A stretch of 5,554 nt of DNA from Candidatus Stahliibacteriota bacterium (GTDB taxonomy: Bacteria; Hydrothermota; Tepidihabitantia; SM23-42). Location of the stretch: NCBI GenBank assembly GCA_030613445.1, contig JAUWLY010000207.1, positions 1-5,554 of the forward strand, in the 5' to 3' direction. The notes under the pieces are model-generated. The model did not search any database. It was not told the origin of the DNA and worked only from the letters and a program-made list of their open reading frames with translations. Made by a program: the position numbers and the translations under genes. Shown here piece by piece: positions 5,153 through 5,554 of the stretch (position 1 is the first letter of the stretch; each line of letters begins with the position of its first letter).

Positions 5153-5554
5153 TCAGAACATACCAAAAGGATTGATCTGGAAATGAGGTTCAAAACCAGG
5201 TTGTTCACGATCCAGACCGTAACCCATATCAAAACCGAGAATCCCCATCATCGGTATCTCAATACGTACACCCACACCAATTCCTCGATAGAGATTATGC
5301 AGGTTAACATCCTTATACGACTCAAAAGCATTTCCTGCATCATAGAACGCCAGAAATGATAAACTTGGCGAAAGCTTAAGCTTCAGTTCTAAATTATTTA
5401 TAAGCAGGGCACTACCTCCAACACGCCGACCTTCAACCTCAGGGGAGAGGGACCGGTCTGAATAGCCTCGAACACCATCATCGCCCACGCCTCCAGCATA
5501 GAATCTTTTATAGAGCGGTACCTCATCAGTACTCGTTACAACACCTGCTTTTAT
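5153..5554 (-). CDS. bamA: Outer membrane protein assembly factor BamA, C-terminal part
   Basis: The last 133 codons of an Omp85-family beta-barrel, the central subunit that folds and inserts proteins into the outer membrane. The frame stays open to the window edge, so the N-terminal POTRA domains and most of the barrel lie outside. The visible part begins with VPLYKRFYAGG and continues to VRGYSD (VRGY at 5462-5473), the conserved loop-6 motif that reaches into the barrel. Strands typical of the family follow: GGSALLINNLELKLKL, LAFYDAGNAF, YRGIGVGVRIEIPMMGILGFDMGYG, and HFQINPFGMF. The protein ends in phenylalanine, the usual outer-membrane barrel C-terminal signal. The family's conserved FYDAGNAF element is intact and there is no frameshift. 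The neighbouring skp gene, 14 bases downstream, confirms the assignment as BamA rather than TamA. Confidence 0.93.
   Translation of the reverse strand: MKAGVVTSTDEVPLYKRFYAGGVGDDGVRGYSDRSLSPEVEGRRVGGSALLINNLELKLKLSPSLSFLAFYDAGNAFESYKDVNLHNLYRGIGVGVRIEIPMMGILGFDMGYGLDREQPGFEPHFQINPFGMF

Overview
The window looks like ordinary chromosomal DNA of an AT-rich, double-membraned (diderm) bacterium, probably an uncultured lineage. The diderm reading rests on the outer-membrane assembly genes at the right end (the C-terminus of BamA, then a Skp/OmpH protein). The genes are strongly bacterial but do not look like those of a well-studied model organism. The layout and the AATGTCA-type intergenic repeat remind me of candidate divisions such as WOR-3, but that placement is a low-confidence guess.

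Left part (1-2623, + strand): the 3' portion of a galactose-1-phosphate uridylyltransferase-family gene (galT, 5' end outside the window) is followed by a 241-base gap and a complete glycogen/starch synthase (glgA). The gap contains an imperfect, partly palindromic repeat built from AATGTCA heptads. Both enzymes handle nucleotide sugars. The GalT homologue has a second Cys-x2-Cys, as in two-zinc relatives that include ADP-glucose phosphorylase, so a link to glycogen metabolism rather than simple galactose use is possible.

Middle part (2624-4185, + strand): a compact three-gene operon, joined by two ATGA stop/start overlaps, encodes an ECF sigma factor, a membrane-spanning zinc-finger anti-sigma factor, and a small exported helical protein with two LTxxQ motifs (Spy/CpxP/CnrX-like). 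This is the layout of an envelope or metal stress-sensing switch: the periplasmic protein and the outer part of the anti-sigma factor sense, and the sigma factor is released. A possible ECF-type promoter just before the sigma gene would give self-regulation and a nearly leaderless mRNA.

Right part (4203-5554, - strand): bamA (C-terminal 133 codons only) and then skp, 14 bases apart, run toward the sigma operon and meet it tail to tail with 17 bases between stop codons. The Skp protein is about twice the usual length because it carries an extra C-terminal domain that looks like the TolB-N/CsgG/LpoB type. Outer-membrane assembly thus lies back to back with a probable envelope-stress regulator. 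No RNA genes, CRISPR arrays, insertion sequences or phage genes were seen.
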